Positions 36,293 through 45,172 of a DNA stretch of 64,000 nt are shown here, one piece after another. The number at the start of each line of letters is the position of its first letter. Position 1 is the stretch's first letter. The translations under genes and the position numbers were made by a program. The notes under the pieces were generated by a model, which saw only the letters and a program-made list of their open reading frames with translations, was not told the DNA's origin and searched no databases. The stretch covers positions 172,179-236,178 of the forward strand of contig NZ_JAIUFY010000011.1 of NCBI RefSeq assembly GCF_020165855.1. The letters run 5' to 3'. This stretch comes from Celeribacter litoreus. GTDB taxonomy: Bacteria > Pseudomonadota > Alphaproteobacteria > Rhodobacterales > Rhodobacteraceae.

Positions 36293-37162
36293 TTAGCGCA
36301 AAATGCGTGTTTGTAACGCATTTGCCGGGGTTTCGGTTTCCGCCCAATGGCTTCTGACGCTCACTTCGGCCCATTTTCGGGCCTGTGCGACCGACTCAGC
36401 CAGATCTTCGAGCACAGCGACGCCCTGCGCGTTTCGCGGCCCTCGGGCCAAAACGCCATCCTCCGGCGCGCTGCCATCCGGCGGGCAGAACACGCGGGCC
36501 TGACCGACGTTAACGTCGATCACCTCGCACTCGGCAACATCGCCCACGAGCGGCGCCATTGCGACGATCATCTGACCTTCGAGGGCACGGGCGCGGCATC
36601 CGATCTCCACACGGCTCGCCCCCTGTTCCGTGTCGGTGCAGGAGGGCACCAACAGGATTTCGGCTCCCGCCATCGCACAACGTCGTGCGAGGAGAGGGAA
36701 CTCACTGTCATAACAGATTACGGCGGCAATCTTGCCGAACCGTGTGTCGAGAACGGGCATCGCGTCGCCGCCGACCATACCGAGCGCGCGCTCATACGGT
36801 GTCGGCATCTGCTTCTCGAGCCACTCTTCGCCCTCGGGGGCGAAGAACAGCGCGCGGTTCACGATCTCTGCCCCCTTGCGGGCAAAACCCGACCCGCCGA
36901 GGATCGTCGCACCTGTCTCCGCCACAAGCTGCCGGATGCCGTCGCAATAGCCGCCGAATGTATCCGCACCGCGGGTCATCCACTCCGCTGCCGTGCCACC
37001 CGTCTCACCATGAAACGCGGCCTCAAGTGCTGCGTATTCCGGAAACACGATGAGCGTGTCCCGATCCGCGCCGATCTCTGCCAAAGCCGCGCGGTAGCGG
37101 TCGAGCCAAAGGTCCGGCGCGTCGTGCCAGAGCGGGTGCCAAGTGGCCGCAATCAGTCTCAC
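36293..37162 (-). CDS. Carbon-nitrogen hydrolase (nitrilase superfamily)
   Basis: The 289-residue enzyme has the Glu-Lys-Cys triad of the nitrilase superfamily: Glu in FPEYAALEAA, Lys in WLEKQMPTPYE and Cys in AAVICYDSEFPLLAR. Such enzymes hydrolyse amides or nitriles; the exact substrate is unknown. The start is a GTG overlapping the stop of the upstream acetyltransferase gene (GTGA), so it is translationally coupled to it. It belongs to a three-gene insertion between infA and the phosphatase gene. Confidence 0.85.
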   Translation of the reverse strand: MRLIAATWHPLWHDAPDLWLDRYRAALAEIGADRDTLIVFPEYAALEAAFHGETGGTAAEWMTRGADTFGGYCDGIRQLVAETGATILGGSGFARKGAEIVNRALFFAPEGEEWLEKQMPTPYERALGMVGGDAMPVLDTRFGKIAAVICYDSEFPLLARRCAMAGAEILLVPSCTDTEQGASRVEIGCRARALEGQMIVAMAPLVGDVAECEVIDVNVGQARVFCPPDGSAPEDGVLARGPRNAQGVAVLEDLAESVAQARKWAEVSVRSHWAETETPANALQTRILR

Positions 37163-37746
37163 AGATGTTTTCCCCAGAATTGAAGCCGTTTGTCAGAGCT
37201 CTCGCTCTCGTCCACGTCTTTCCAGTCGAACGTGGCGATCACGCCGTCCATCGGTGTGTAGCCGCGCTTGCGCCAGAAAACATCGTGGCTCCGTGCGCCT
37301 TCAGGGCGCAGCGGATGGTCCTCCGCACGGATCACTGAGCAGAATGCAGAATATTTGAGGCCGAGCGCGCGCGCGTGCTCCTCCCGCGCGTCAAAGAACG
37401 CATGTCCCGCCCCGAACCCGCGATACTCCGGCAAAAGCACCGATTCCGCGCAGTAGAAAATCTCGTCCATCGGCCAGTCGTGACCCTCGAACGCAGAGGC
37501 GAAATCTTCGGCATGTTCGGCGAGCGGTGAACCGGTCGAAGCACCGACAATCCGGTCGCCGTCGAACGCGGCCACGAGAACCGCGCGGTCATTGCCGACG
37601 TAGCTCGACATATAGTTCCGCTCGTAGTCCAGATCGCCGTCATAGAGATACGGCCAGTCGTGGAACACGGTGATCCGGAGGCGGGCCAGATCATCCAGCG
37701 CCGCCGCCACGTCCGATCCGCGAAGGGTGCGAAAGGTCAGACTCAT
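37159..37746 (-). CDS. GNAT-family N-acetyltransferase
   Basis: A 195-residue protein beginning MSLTFRTLRGSDVAAALDDLARLRI. The acetyl-CoA-binding motif A lies in LLPEYRGFGAGHAFFDAREEHARALGL (R-x-x-G-x-G/A), and YSAFCSVIRAEDHP follows. The substrate is unknown. An upstream in-frame start (37821) overlaps the preceding gene and is rejected. Its stop overlaps the GTG of the nitrilase gene, which suggests a shared pathway, perhaps of amides or amines. Confidence 0.8.
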   Translation of the reverse strand: MSLTFRTLRGSDVAAALDDLARLRITVFHDWPYLYDGDLDYERNYMSSYVGNDRAVLVAAFDGDRIVGASTGSPLAEHAEDFASAFEGHDWPMDEIFYCAESVLLPEYRGFGAGHAFFDAREEHARALGLKYSAFCSVIRAEDHPLRPEGARSHDVFWRKRGYTPMDGVIATFDWKDVDESESSDKRLQFWGKHL

Positions 37747-37756
37747 CACACCTGCC

Positions 37757-38170
37757 TCACGAGACCTGCGCAACCCAGTCTTCGGCGTTGTAGAACACCG
37801 AAATGCGGCTGATCTTGCCATCTTTCAGCGTGAAAAACGCACCGGCAGGGAGGTCATAGCTCTGACCATGCGCTTCCGGATAGCCCTCTGCGGTTTCGAG
37901 ATATTTGCCCAGCACACGGAATTCTGCCGCCGCACGGGTGCCGTCCTCGGATGCAAAGAGCACCATATCCTCCAGCTCTTCGGAGTAGGCGGTGTCCATG
38001 CCGGTCATGAATTTCGCAAAAGCCTCTTTGCCGTGCTCGACCGGTCCCTGATTGATCCGGTGCTCGATGTCATCTGTCAGACAGTCGAGCATCGCCGCGT
38101 GGTCATGCGCCGCAAACGCGGCATAGTAATTGGTGAGCAATGCCAGAGTGGCATCCTGTGCAGTCGTCAT
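37757..38170 (-). CDS. SnoaL/NTF2-like protein
   Basis: A 137-residue protein with the cone-shaped NTF2/SnoaL fold signature: an N-terminal helix pair (TNYYAAFAAHDHAAMLDCLTDD) and then beta strands (AAEFRVLGKYLE, AGAFFTLKDGKISRISVFYN). Members are ketosteroid-isomerase-like enzymes or ligand-binding modules. The function cannot be assigned. It lies 13 bases downstream of the phosphatase gene and 10 bases before the GNAT gene. Confidence 0.8.
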   Translation of the reverse strand: MTTAQDATLALLTNYYAAFAAHDHAAMLDCLTDDIEHRINQGPVEHGKEAFAKFMTGMDTAYSEELEDMVLFASEDGTRAAAEFRVLGKYLETAEGYPEAHGQSYDLPAGAFFTLKDGKISRISVFYNAEDWVAQVS

Positions 38171-38183
38171 GGGGAGGGCCTCT

Positions 38184-38663
38184 TCAGAGAGCGTTGAGTG
38201 TCGCGGTGGATGGGCCAAAACGTGCCAGCATCCGCTTTAGAATCTGATCGCGCGCCTGTCGATAGGCGTCGAGTTTGGCATCACGGGTTTCCCCGATGCC
38301 GGTCGGGTCCATGATCGGCCAGTATTCCACCTCGAGGTGGTAAAAACGGGTGAGATCGAGCACGCGGCGCTGCGACGCCGGAGAGAGCGCGATGATCAGA
38401 TCATAGGACGAAATGTCGTCGCCCCAGTCCTTCAGATCGTCGAAAGAGCGCGCCTGATGGCGGTGGATTTCCATGCCCATCTCTTCACAGACGGCGACGG
38501 CGAACCCGTCCACGTCGAGATCCGAATGCACACCCGCCGACTGAACATAGGCTTCTCCAGGATACAGCTTTTTCATCAAAGCCTCCGCCATCGGAGATCG
38601 CACCGCGTTGTGGTCGCAACAGAACAGAATCGAATGGGGGATTCCGGTCTTCACGTCGCTCAC
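38184..38663 (-). CDS. Low-molecular-weight protein tyrosine phosphatase/arsenate reductase-like protein
   Basis: The 159-residue protein has the P-loop C-x5-R-S at residues 16-23 (CDHNAVRSP) and the general-acid Asp in WPIMDPTG. Homologues are found right after UPF0262 in Rhodobacterales. It could be a phosphotyrosine phosphatase or an ArsC of the thioredoxin-coupled type. It lacks other ars genes nearby, which favours the phosphatase reading. Its ATG overlaps the UPF0262 stop by four bases. Confidence 0.82.
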   Translation of the reverse strand: MSDVKTGIPHSILFCCDHNAVRSPMAEALMKKLYPGEAYVQSAGVHSDLDVDGFAVAVCEEMGMEIHRHQARSFDDLKDWGDDISSYDLIIALSPASQRRVLDLTRFYHLEVEYWPIMDPTGIGETRDAKLDAYRQARDQILKRMLARFGPSTATLNAL

Positions 38664-39136
38664 CCCCAGTGCAACACACAGATCAGGGTGAAGAGGCGGC
38701 GCGCCGTGTCTATGTCGATCACGGCCTTGCCTTCGAGACGCTCTTGCAACACGCGAGCGCCTTCGTTGTGAATGCCGCGTCTCGCCATGTCGATCGCTTC
38801 GATCTGCGAGGGCGGCATCTTTTTGACGGCGTCAAAGTAGCTTTCGCAAATCTGGAAGTAGTCTTTGACCACCTGTCGGAACGGCCCGAGGGACAGATGG
38901 AACTCTGCGACCTTCTCGTCCTCCTCTGTGCTCAGTTCGAACACCAGACGGCGCTCGCGAATGGCGAGCAACAGGTTGAAGGGGCCTTCCGGCACGTCGC
39001 GATCGTCGCGGGCGGGGAGGTCGAAGGAATTGTCCTCCAGCAGATCGAAAATCGCGACCTTGCGCTCCTGTTCGATCTCCGGAGTCGGCGGCGCCAGCCC
39101 TTTGTCGTCAATGTTGACGGAAACCAGCTTACTCAT
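38660..39136 (-). CDS. UPF0262 family protein
   Basis: The 158-residue protein (from MSKLVSVNIDD) has the conserved ATRER-like LLLAIRERRLVFEL and SYFDAVKKMPPSQIEAIDMARRG of UPF0262, an alphaproteobacterial family of unknown function. It lies between hisD and the phosphatase gene and overlaps both by a few bases. The ATG at 39136 lies within the hisD stop region, so it is co-translated with hisD. Confidence 0.9.
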   Translation of the reverse strand: MSKLVSVNIDDKGLAPPTPEIEQERKVAIFDLLEDNSFDLPARDDRDVPEGPFNLLLAIRERRLVFELSTEEDEKVAEFHLSLGPFRQVVKDYFQICESYFDAVKKMPPSQIEAIDMARRGIHNEGARVLQERLEGKAVIDIDTARRLFTLICVLHWG

Positions 39137-40442
39137 CATCGCCCTCATTCAGTCGCGCAAGCCGAGCGCGGACAGAAAGGCCATGCGCTTCGAGACTTTC
39201 GGACTTTGCCAGACGTTCGGCTGCTGGGCCAATGGCTTTCAACGCCGCAGGCGACATTTTTGCGAGCGTCGTGCGTTTCATAAAGTCGAGCACGGACAAA
39301 CCTGATGAAAAACGCGCAGAGCGGGCGGTCGGGAGCACGTGGTTCGGCCCGCCGATGTAGTCGCCAATCGCTTCCGGCGTCCAAGCGCCGAGGAAGATGG
39401 CCCCGGCGTGCGTGATTTTCTCCGAGAGGGCATCCGGATCAGCCACGCAAAGTTCAAGGTGCTCGGGCGCAAAACGGTTCGAAATCTCCGCGGCTTCGTC
39501 CAGATCCCGCACGGTGATCACGACCCCGAAATCTTCCCAGCTTTTACCAGCAATCGCGCGACGCTCCAACGTCTCAAGCCGTGCCGTCACAGCCTCCGCC
39601 ACAGCATGCGCAAAACCCGCATCATCCGTGATCAGAATGGACTGCGCGCTCTCGTCGTGCTCGGCCTGCGACATGAGATCGACCGCGATCCAGTCCGGAT
39701 CGTTGTCCTTGTCCGCAATGACCAAAATTTCTGAGGGACCGGCGATCATGTCGATGCCAACCTTGCCGAACACGCGACGTTTCGCGGCGGCGACAAAGGC
39801 GTTGCCCGGACCCGTGATCTTGTCCACCGGCGCAATCGTGTCCGTCCCATAGGCCAGCGCGGCAATCGCCTGCGCCCCGCCAATGCGGTAAATCTCGTCG
39901 ACACCCGCAATCCGCGCCGCCATGAGTACGAGCGGATTCGCCACCCCGTCCGGCGTCGGCACGGTGATCGCGAGACGCGGCACACCCGCGACCTTCGCAG
40001 GGATCGCATTCATCAGGACAGAAGAGGGGTAGGAGGCCAGACCACCCGGCACATAGAGCCCCGCTGCCGACACCGGGGTCCAGCGCCAGCCGAGCGTCGC
40101 TCCGTCCGGATCGGTCCAGCTCTGATCGTCCGGCATCTGGCGCACGTGGTAGGCGCGGATGCGCTCCGCCGCGAGTTCGAGCGCCGCGCGCTCTTCGTCC
40201 GACACCTGCGCACAGAGTGCGTCGATCTCTTCATCAGAGAACCGCAGCGTCTCTGCCGTGAGTGTCATCCGGTCAAACTTCGCCGTCAGGCTGAGGACCG
40301 CCGCATCGCCACTGTCCCGCACATCCTGAATGATCGCGGCCACCGCATCGTCCACGTCGGGGCTATCCTCACGTTTCATCGTGAGAACATGCGACAAACG
40401 GGTCTCGAAATCAGGATCGGTCGTAGACAGGAACTGGGGCAT
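39129..40442 (-). CDS. hisD: Histidinol dehydrogenase
   Basis: The 437-residue zinc enzyme oxidises L-histidinol to L-histidine in two NAD-dependent steps. It has the conserved DKITGPGNAFVAAAKRRVFG, GPSEILVIAD and EHDESAQSILITDD segments and the C-terminal GPNHVLPTARSARFSSGLSV. The start is at 40442 (MPQFLSTTDPD); an in-frame TTG 17 codons upstream is less likely. It heads the string hisD-UPF0262-phosphatase. No other his gene is in the window. Confidence 0.95.
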   Translation of the reverse strand: MPQFLSTTDPDFETRLSHVLTMKREDSPDVDDAVAAIIQDVRDSGDAAVLSLTAKFDRMTLTAETLRFSDEEIDALCAQVSDEERAALELAAERIRAYHVRQMPDDQSWTDPDGATLGWRWTPVSAAGLYVPGGLASYPSSVLMNAIPAKVAGVPRLAITVPTPDGVANPLVLMAARIAGVDEIYRIGGAQAIAALAYGTDTIAPVDKITGPGNAFVAAAKRRVFGKVGIDMIAGPSEILVIADKDNDPDWIAVDLMSQAEHDESAQSILITDDAGFAHAVAEAVTARLETLERRAIAGKSWEDFGVVITVRDLDEAAEISNRFAPEHLELCVADPDALSEKITHAGAIFLGAWTPEAIGDYIGGPNHVLPTARSARFSSGLSVLDFMKRTTLAKMSPAALKAIGPAAERLAKSESLEAHGLSVRARLARLNEGDDE

Positions 40443-40506
40443 ATCGGTCTCCTTGGTGGAGACCGACATAGCGTGCACGCGCGCCAGTCTCAAGCACGCA
40501 TGAGGA

Positions 40507-40947
40507 TCATCTGCTCACGCGATAGCTGCCGGCCTTATGGTCCAGATAGAATTTTTGGTTTCTCTCGGCCGGCAGGTCACTGAGATAGCATTGCGCGGGG
40601 TCTCCAACATGGCCGTCCACGCGCCCTTCGTTGGGCACTTCCTTGAAAAAGCGCAGGTCGCGTTTGACCGTCTCACCCGCCTCGGTGACGATCCGCGAAC
40701 TTTTGAGCATTTCGCGGTTCAAACGTGTGTATTTCGAACTGCCTTTGGTCGAGATGAGGCCGCACACCTCAACCTTTCCGTCCGTTTCGCGGATTCCCCA
40801 GCGGGCGTACATATCGCCGTTGCCGTCCCAATTCCCGGTCGCAATTCCAAAGTTGTCGTCTACAGGAATGGTGCCTGTCTTCTTGCCCGCGTGAGCAGTA
40901 CCTGCGATGCACAGCATGAGCATTGTTACCAAAGTGATTTTTTTCAT
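40507..40947 (-). CDS. Secreted small protein, paralogue 1
   Basis: The 146-residue precursor has a clean Sec signal peptide (MKKITLVTMLMLCIAGTAHAG). The mature domain contains GNWDGNGDMYARWGIRETDG, EVCGLIS and ...PAQCYLS, leaving two cysteines that could form a disulfide. The neighbour at 41015-41455 aligns over the same points (W-x3-G-x4-RW, DG-x4-CG, SRI, VPN, G-x-x-x-x-C), so these are diverged tandem paralogues. Function unknown; probably periplasmic. It lies between hisD and the paralogue, with an AGGGAC site before the ATG. Confidence 0.75.
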   Translation of the reverse strand: MKKITLVTMLMLCIAGTAHAGKKTGTIPVDDNFGIATGNWDGNGDMYARWGIRETDGKVEVCGLISTKGSSKYTRLNREMLKSSRIVTEAGETVKRDLRFFKEVPNEGRVDGHVGDPAQCYLSDLPAERNQKFYLDHKAGSYRVSR

Positions 40948-41014
40948 TATGTCCCTCGAATAATGGATAATTAAAAGTGTGTTCTCTGCGGGCAGTTCGC
41001 GCCCGATGTCGTGA

Positions 41015-41455
41015 TTACATACGGAAGGTGTCTTTATCCAACTCGTACTCGAATGTGCCGTCGGCAGCGGCCGAGCTGGGTGTGGTCGTGACTTTGCAAT
41101 TTGCAGACTGCCCCACAAGTTCATTTGCGAGGTGCTGGTTCGGCACATCGTTGAAATAGCTCAAGTTGGTGATCACTGTTTTGCCGTTGAGCTTGATCCG
41201 CGAAGCCAGGAGCGCTCTCTTTGTAAAGGTCAGTGTGCGGGAGCCTTTCGACACAGTGTAAGCACCGCAAATCGCGATATAGCCATCGTGATTATAGGCA
41301 CTCCAGCGGATGAACGTCTCTCCCGACGGAGACCAATGTAGCCTATGGATCGCAAACCGCTCATCGACGTTGCGCGGGTTAACGGTTTCTGCCGCGCTGG
41401 CCACGGTTGGCACCGCAATGAAAAGGGCGAGAATGCTGGCTTTCAAAGCTTGCAT
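41015..41455 (-). CDS. Secreted small protein, paralogue 2
   Basis: A 146-residue precursor with a Sec signal peptide (SILALFIAVPTVASAAE). The mature domain aligns with its neighbour at 40507-40947 through WSPSGETFIRWSAYNHDG, AICGAYTVSKGSR and GQSANCKVT. Both keep two cysteines at matching sites. No known family is recognised. GGAGG stands just upstream of the ATG. The pair sits between hisD and DUF2948, which are often close in related genomes. Confidence 0.75.
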   Translation of the reverse strand: MQALKASILALFIAVPTVASAAETVNPRNVDERFAIHRLHWSPSGETFIRWSAYNHDGYIAICGAYTVSKGSRTLTFTKRALLASRIKLNGKTVITNLSYFNDVPNQHLANELVGQSANCKVTTTPSSAAADGTFEYELDKDTFRM

Positions 41456-41547
41456 CTTAACCTCCTGAACGCCAAATCTGATCTAGAGCCACACGCAAAG
41501 CGGGTGCCCGATGATCAATTACATTCAGAGCGATTAATGGCTGACTG

Positions 41548-42027
41548 TCAACTGTCGTGCGTCGGCACGCGGTGCGACGGGGCTACATAGGGGCGGGTCA
41601 CGTCTTTGAGCGTCACGTCCAATGCTTCGACATCAAGCGCGATCACCCCGTCACCGGCGAGCGTGATCTCCACCGTGCCCGCGCCGTCATCAGTAGGGGT
41701 GAAAGTGACGGCCAGAACGGACAGGATCATCTCCTTGTCGCCCGCAGGCACACCCGAGGAGCGCGCCGACATCACGTCGTCAAACACCAGAACCGCCTGC
41801 ACCCGTTCCACCGGACGCTTGCGGCGCTCGGCGGCCTCCACGTCTTCCCAACGGAACCGGTTGATCAACAGGGCAAAGCGACGCTCGCTCGCCTTGTAGG
41901 AAATCTCGCCCATCGGCACGACCGCATCCTGCACCAGCGCCGAAATGACCGTCAGGTCCTCCGCGTCCAGAGCCTTGAGATAGAGCGGGCGTTCGCCGCC
42001 ATCTTCGAAACGGGCGTCTTCCACCAT
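41548..42027 (-). CDS. DUF2948 family protein
   Basis: The 159-residue protein shows the DUF2948 pattern LYLKALDAEDLTVISALVQDAV and SERRFALLINRFRWEDVEAAERRKRP, a Rhodobacterales/Rhizobiales family without known function. The ATG overlaps the murA stop by one base, so it is translationally coupled to murA. It comes right after murA in many alphaproteobacteria. Confidence 0.9.
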   Translation of the reverse strand: MVEDARFEDGGERPLYLKALDAEDLTVISALVQDAVVPMGEISYKASERRFALLINRFRWEDVEAAERRKRPVERVQAVLVFDDVMSARSSGVPAGDKEMILSVLAVTFTPTDDGAGTVEITLAGDGVIALDVEALDVTLKDVTRPYVAPSHRVPTHDS

Positions 42028-43295
42028 CAGGCTTTGATCCTCTCGATATGCGCGCCGATCCCGGACAGTTTCTGTTCGATGCGCTCGTAACCACGGTCGA
42101 GGTGGTAGACACGCGACACCACGGTTTCGCCCTCTGCCGCCAGACCCGCGAGGATCAGCGACACGGAGGCGCGAAGATCGGTCGCCATCACCGGCGCGCC
42201 TTTGAGGCGCTCCACACCATGCACCGTCGCGTGACCGCCGTGCACCTCGATGTTCGCGCCCATCCGCGTGAGTTCCGGCGCGTGCATAAAGCGGTTTTCG
42301 AAAATGGTTTCTTCGAGGACAGATGTTCCCTGCGCCGTGCAGAGAAGCGCCATCATCTGCGCCTGCAAATCGGTCGGAAAGCCCGGGAACGGCTCTGTCG
42401 TCACATCCACTGCTTTCACACGGTCGCCATTGCGGCGCACCGTCAGGCCGCGCTCGGACTCGGACACGGAAATTCCCGCAGCTTCGAGTTTCGTGACAAA
42501 GCTCTCCACGAGCGAATTCTTACCGCCGAGACAGGTCACTTCCCCGCCGCAAATCGCCGGCGCCAACATAAAGGTGCCGAGCTCAATCCGGTCCGTCACA
42601 ACAGGGTGCGTCGCGCCATGTAGACGGTCCACGCCCTGAATTTCGATCCGAGAGGTGCCAGCCCCCGAAATCTGCGCGCCCATCTTGTTCAGGCAGTCAC
42701 ACAGATCGACGATCTCCGGCTCCCGCGCGGCGTTCTCCAACACCGACGTCCCCTTGGCGAGCGACGCCGCCATCACGAAGTTCTCAGTCGCCCCCACGGA
42801 GGGGAAGCGCATCTTGTGCACCGCCCCTTTGAGACGACCACCCGCGACCTTCGCGTGCAGATAGCCCTCTTTGAGCTCAATCTCCGCGCCGAGCGCCTCA
42901 AGCGCCGTCGTGTGCAAATCCATCGGACGCGCGCCAATCGCACAGCCGCCCGGCAGCGACACCACCGCATGACCCAAACGCGCGAGCAGCGGCCCGAGCA
43001 CCAAGTTCGACGCCCGCATCTTCCGCACGATCTCGTAATCCGCGATGGGCGTCACTTCGCCGTGGCTCGACATCGCCTGCACCTTGCCGTCCTGAAGAGA
43101 CGATACCTCGGCCCCCAGAGACGCCAAGAGTGCGGTCATCGTTTTGATGTCCGACAGACGCGGCGCATTGGTCAGCGTCAGCGGCTCTTCAGAGAGCAAT
43201 GTCGCAGGCATCAGCGCGAGACAGGCGTTCTTCGCCCCCGCAATCTCAATGTCACCGCTCAGAGGGCCGTTGCCCCGTACCAGAATCGAATCCAT
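42027..43295 (-). CDS. murA: UDP-N-acetylglucosamine 1-carboxyvinyltransferase
   Basis: The 422-residue enzyme transfers enolpyruvate from PEP to UDP-GlcNAc, the first committed step of peptidoglycan synthesis in the cytoplasm. The catalytic Cys118 is in [15 protein letters not shown], so it should be fosfomycin-sensitive in principle. Its length is standard. It follows a 52-residue basic ORF by nine bases and overlaps DUF2948. Confidence 0.97.
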   Translation of the reverse strand: MDSILVRGNGPLSGDIEIAGAKNACLALMPATLLSEEPLTLTNAPRLSDIKTMTALLASLGAEVSSLQDGKVQAMSSHGEVTPIADYEIVRKMRASNLVLGPLLARLGHAVVSLPGGCAIGARPMDLHTTALEALGAEIELKEGYLHAKVAGGRLKGAVHKMRFPSVGATENFVMAASLAKGTSVLENAAREPEIVDLCDCLNKMGAQISGAGTSRIEIQGVDRLHGATHPVVTDRIELGTFMLAPAICGGEVTCLGGKNSLVESFVTKLEAAGISVSESERGLTVRRNGDRVKAVDVTTEPFPGFPTDLQAQMMALLCTAQGTSVLEETIFENRFMHAPELTRMGANIEVHGGHATVHGVERLKGAPVMATDLRASVSLILAGLAAEGETVVSRVYHLDRGYERIEQKLSGIGAHIERIKA

Positions 43296-43304
43296 CCGCT
43301 CGTC

Positions 43305-43463
43305 TCACTCGCCCTTGCCGTCGCTCTCATCCGAAACCGTGCGCGCACGCGCCTGCGCCTTGCGCCGCTGAAGGTTCGCCTTCAACGCCGCTTTCAAACG
43401 CTCGTCCCGGCTTTTCGGCGCGGGCTTGGCTTTTTTCCGGTTGGGATCGGTCTTGTTGTCCAT
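43305..43463 (-). CDS. Small basic protein upstream of murA
   Basis: A 52-residue frame starting MDNKTDPNRKKAKPAPKSRD and ending in an acidic tail. It has the basic helix ERLKAALKANLQRRKAQARAR. It ends nine bases before murA and shares its direction. Similar short Lys/Arg-rich proteins precede murA in related genomes, as I recall. No function known; it may bind nucleic acid. Confidence 0.7.
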   Translation of the reverse strand: MDNKTDPNRKKAKPAPKSRDERLKAALKANLQRRKAQARARTVSDESDGKGE

Positions 43464-43609
43464 GCAGATCATCTAACCAATGCCGTCCGGCCCGTCCAGC
43501 CTTGGTGGGGGAACGCCGCCGAGAGAGGCACGCGAATGTGAAACGGGCCAACCGCCATCCGTGGTAAACTCCGCGGAGATGAACCGGAAAGATGATCAGG
43601 GAGGACATC

Positions 43610-43846
43610 ATGAAACATCTGCTCACCGCCGCATTTCTCACCGCCATCGCCAGCCCCGCGCTGGCCTTCCACTGCCCCGCCGACATGGCCGCCATCGACA
43701 AAGCCCTCGAAACCGCGATGCTCAGCGAAGACGACATGGCCCGCGTCACCGAACTCCGCATGATCGGAGAAACCGAACACAACGCTGGCAACCACCAAGC
43801 CTCCGTCGACGCCCTCGCCGAAGCCATGGAGATCCTCGGGATCTGA
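43610..43846 (+). CDS. Small secreted protein
   Basis: The 78-residue precursor starts with a Sec signal peptide (MKHLLTAAFLTAIASPALAF). A short helical domain follows, with CPADMAAIDKALETA and a repeat of helix-forming Ala/Glu segments. A GGGAGG site precedes the ATG. It is divergent from the murA-side small ORF and followed by a hairpin. Probably periplasmic; function unknown. Confidence 0.75.
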   Translation: MKHLLTAAFLTAIASPALAFHCPADMAAIDKALETAMLSEDDMARVTELRMIGETEHNAGNHQASVDALAEAMEILGI

Positions 43847-43853
43847 ATTGCGG

Positions 43854-43888
43854 ACCGGCCAGCCCGATGGAGAGGAGGGGTGGCCGGT
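43854..43888 (+). other. Hairpin after the small secreted protein gene
   Basis: ACCGGCCA and TGGCCGGT form an 8-bp perfect stem with a 19-base loop directly downstream of the stop at 43846. No T run follows, so it is at best a weak terminator or an mRNA end-protecting hairpin. Confidence 0.45.
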
Positions 43889-44003
43889 TGCGAAGACCTT
43901 TTGGGGAGGCAGGGAGGCATAAATCCCTCCATGAGAACAAATCGTGCCTTTCCCGAGGGAGGCATTTAGGCGAGACTGAGTGTTATTCACTTGCGGAATT
44001 ACG

Positions 44004-44798
44004 ATGCTCAGTCGGATCAGGATATTTTTAGTCAAATTTGCAATTAGCGTTGCCTTGAAGCGTAAGGCCCCTAAGCAAATCCCGCTGTCTGGAATAGAGA
44101 GGCTGCGCGAGAGAAACTACTATTCCGTTGTGCTTCGCGAAGAGCGAACCCAAGCGAGGTTTCGCGTGGAAAGCGTAAAGAAGCAGGGTTTGGAAGGCTA
44201 CTGGTTCGAGTTCGGGAGCCATGGGCAAGAGGCATCTCTACCAAATCAGAACATCAAACGTCTTCACCTCGAAATCAAACATTACGCCTATGAGCTTGAG
44301 ATAACCCATCGAACGGGAATAGACTTTCTGATGGCATGCCTGACTTTCAAGCCGCAGAGAGAGGTCTTGTGGTATCGCTTTAAGGTCTGGGTATTTTCCA
44401 AAAAGAAGCTCCCACGAGAAGATCGCATGGAAGTGCTGGCTTGGGCGTACGAGTGGACGCTTCACAGCGAGGATCGAAAGCCCGCTTTTACACCCCAAAG
44501 TTTTTTAATTCACAAGCACGGCGACTTGATAATGCGGCACCCCGAAAAAGATCGGCTGATGAAATATTATCGCATCTTGTTTGAGTCCCTTGTCGCGTCC
44601 GGAGATTTTGAAGACATCAAGTCCTTGTGGAGCTTTGCGCTACTCCCCAATGCGCTAGCGACACTGGACAAGTATGAAGAAGATGATCGTCGGCACGCTG
44701 ATAATTTGCGTCAGCAGAAGATTCTTGGTTGGCTAACATTTGCTCTCGTCTTGATCGGTGTGGGTCAAATCCTCGCTTCGTTCTTTGGCTCTGAATGA
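44004..44798 (+). CDS. Hypothetical protein with a C-terminal membrane anchor
   Basis: A 264-residue protein of unknown family. It has a basic, partly hydrophobic N-terminus (MLSRIRIFLVKFAISVALKRK). A largely soluble middle with many charged helices follows, then a C-terminal hydrophobic segment (GWLTFALVLIGVGQILASFF) that would anchor it in the membrane. Its composition is AT-richer than its neighbours, a possible sign of transfer. The start is ATG 44004 with GGAA upstream; a GTG at 43980 is in frame. It has no operon partner. Confidence 0.55.
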   Translation: MLSRIRIFLVKFAISVALKRKAPKQIPLSGIERLRERNYYSVVLREERTQARFRVESVKKQGLEGYWFEFGSHGQEASLPNQNIKRLHLEIKHYAYELEITHRTGIDFLMACLTFKPQREVLWYRFKVWVFSKKKLPREDRMEVLAWAYEWTLHSEDRKPAFTPQSFLIHKHGDLIMRHPEKDRLMKYYRILFESLVASGDFEDIKSLWSFALLPNALATLDKYEEDDRRHADNLRQQKILGWLTFALVLIGVGQILASFFGSE

Positions 44799-45097
44799 AG
44801 TCGTGGGCCGTGAGCCGAAACGCATCTTAGACACCTCTCTCAAATCCCTTACCCCACCGTGCGCAGGGTCCGACAAAAGTCCGACACAAAGCCGACGCAG
44901 GGCAGACCGCAAAATTTGAGCGGATTCTGGGCTTTGCGGGCGGTCGTGGGGGAGGGGGTGCGCGGCGGAAAACCGCGCCCGAAAAAGAAACTTTGCCCGA
45001 GGATGATTTTTTCTGGAAATTGCGCTTGCACCGCGCGCGGATCACGTCTAATTAGCCGCCCACAGCGACGGTGAACGTGATCACCACCGCATCCGGC
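44799..45097. other. Intergenic region before tRNA-Thr
   Basis: About 300 bases without a gene. It contains a GCGCGG-CCGCGC hairpin at 44960-44978 and short repeats of a CCGACA motif (about 44870-44895). The latter part should carry the tRNA promoter. Confidence 0.5.
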
Positions 45098-45172
<75 letters not shown>

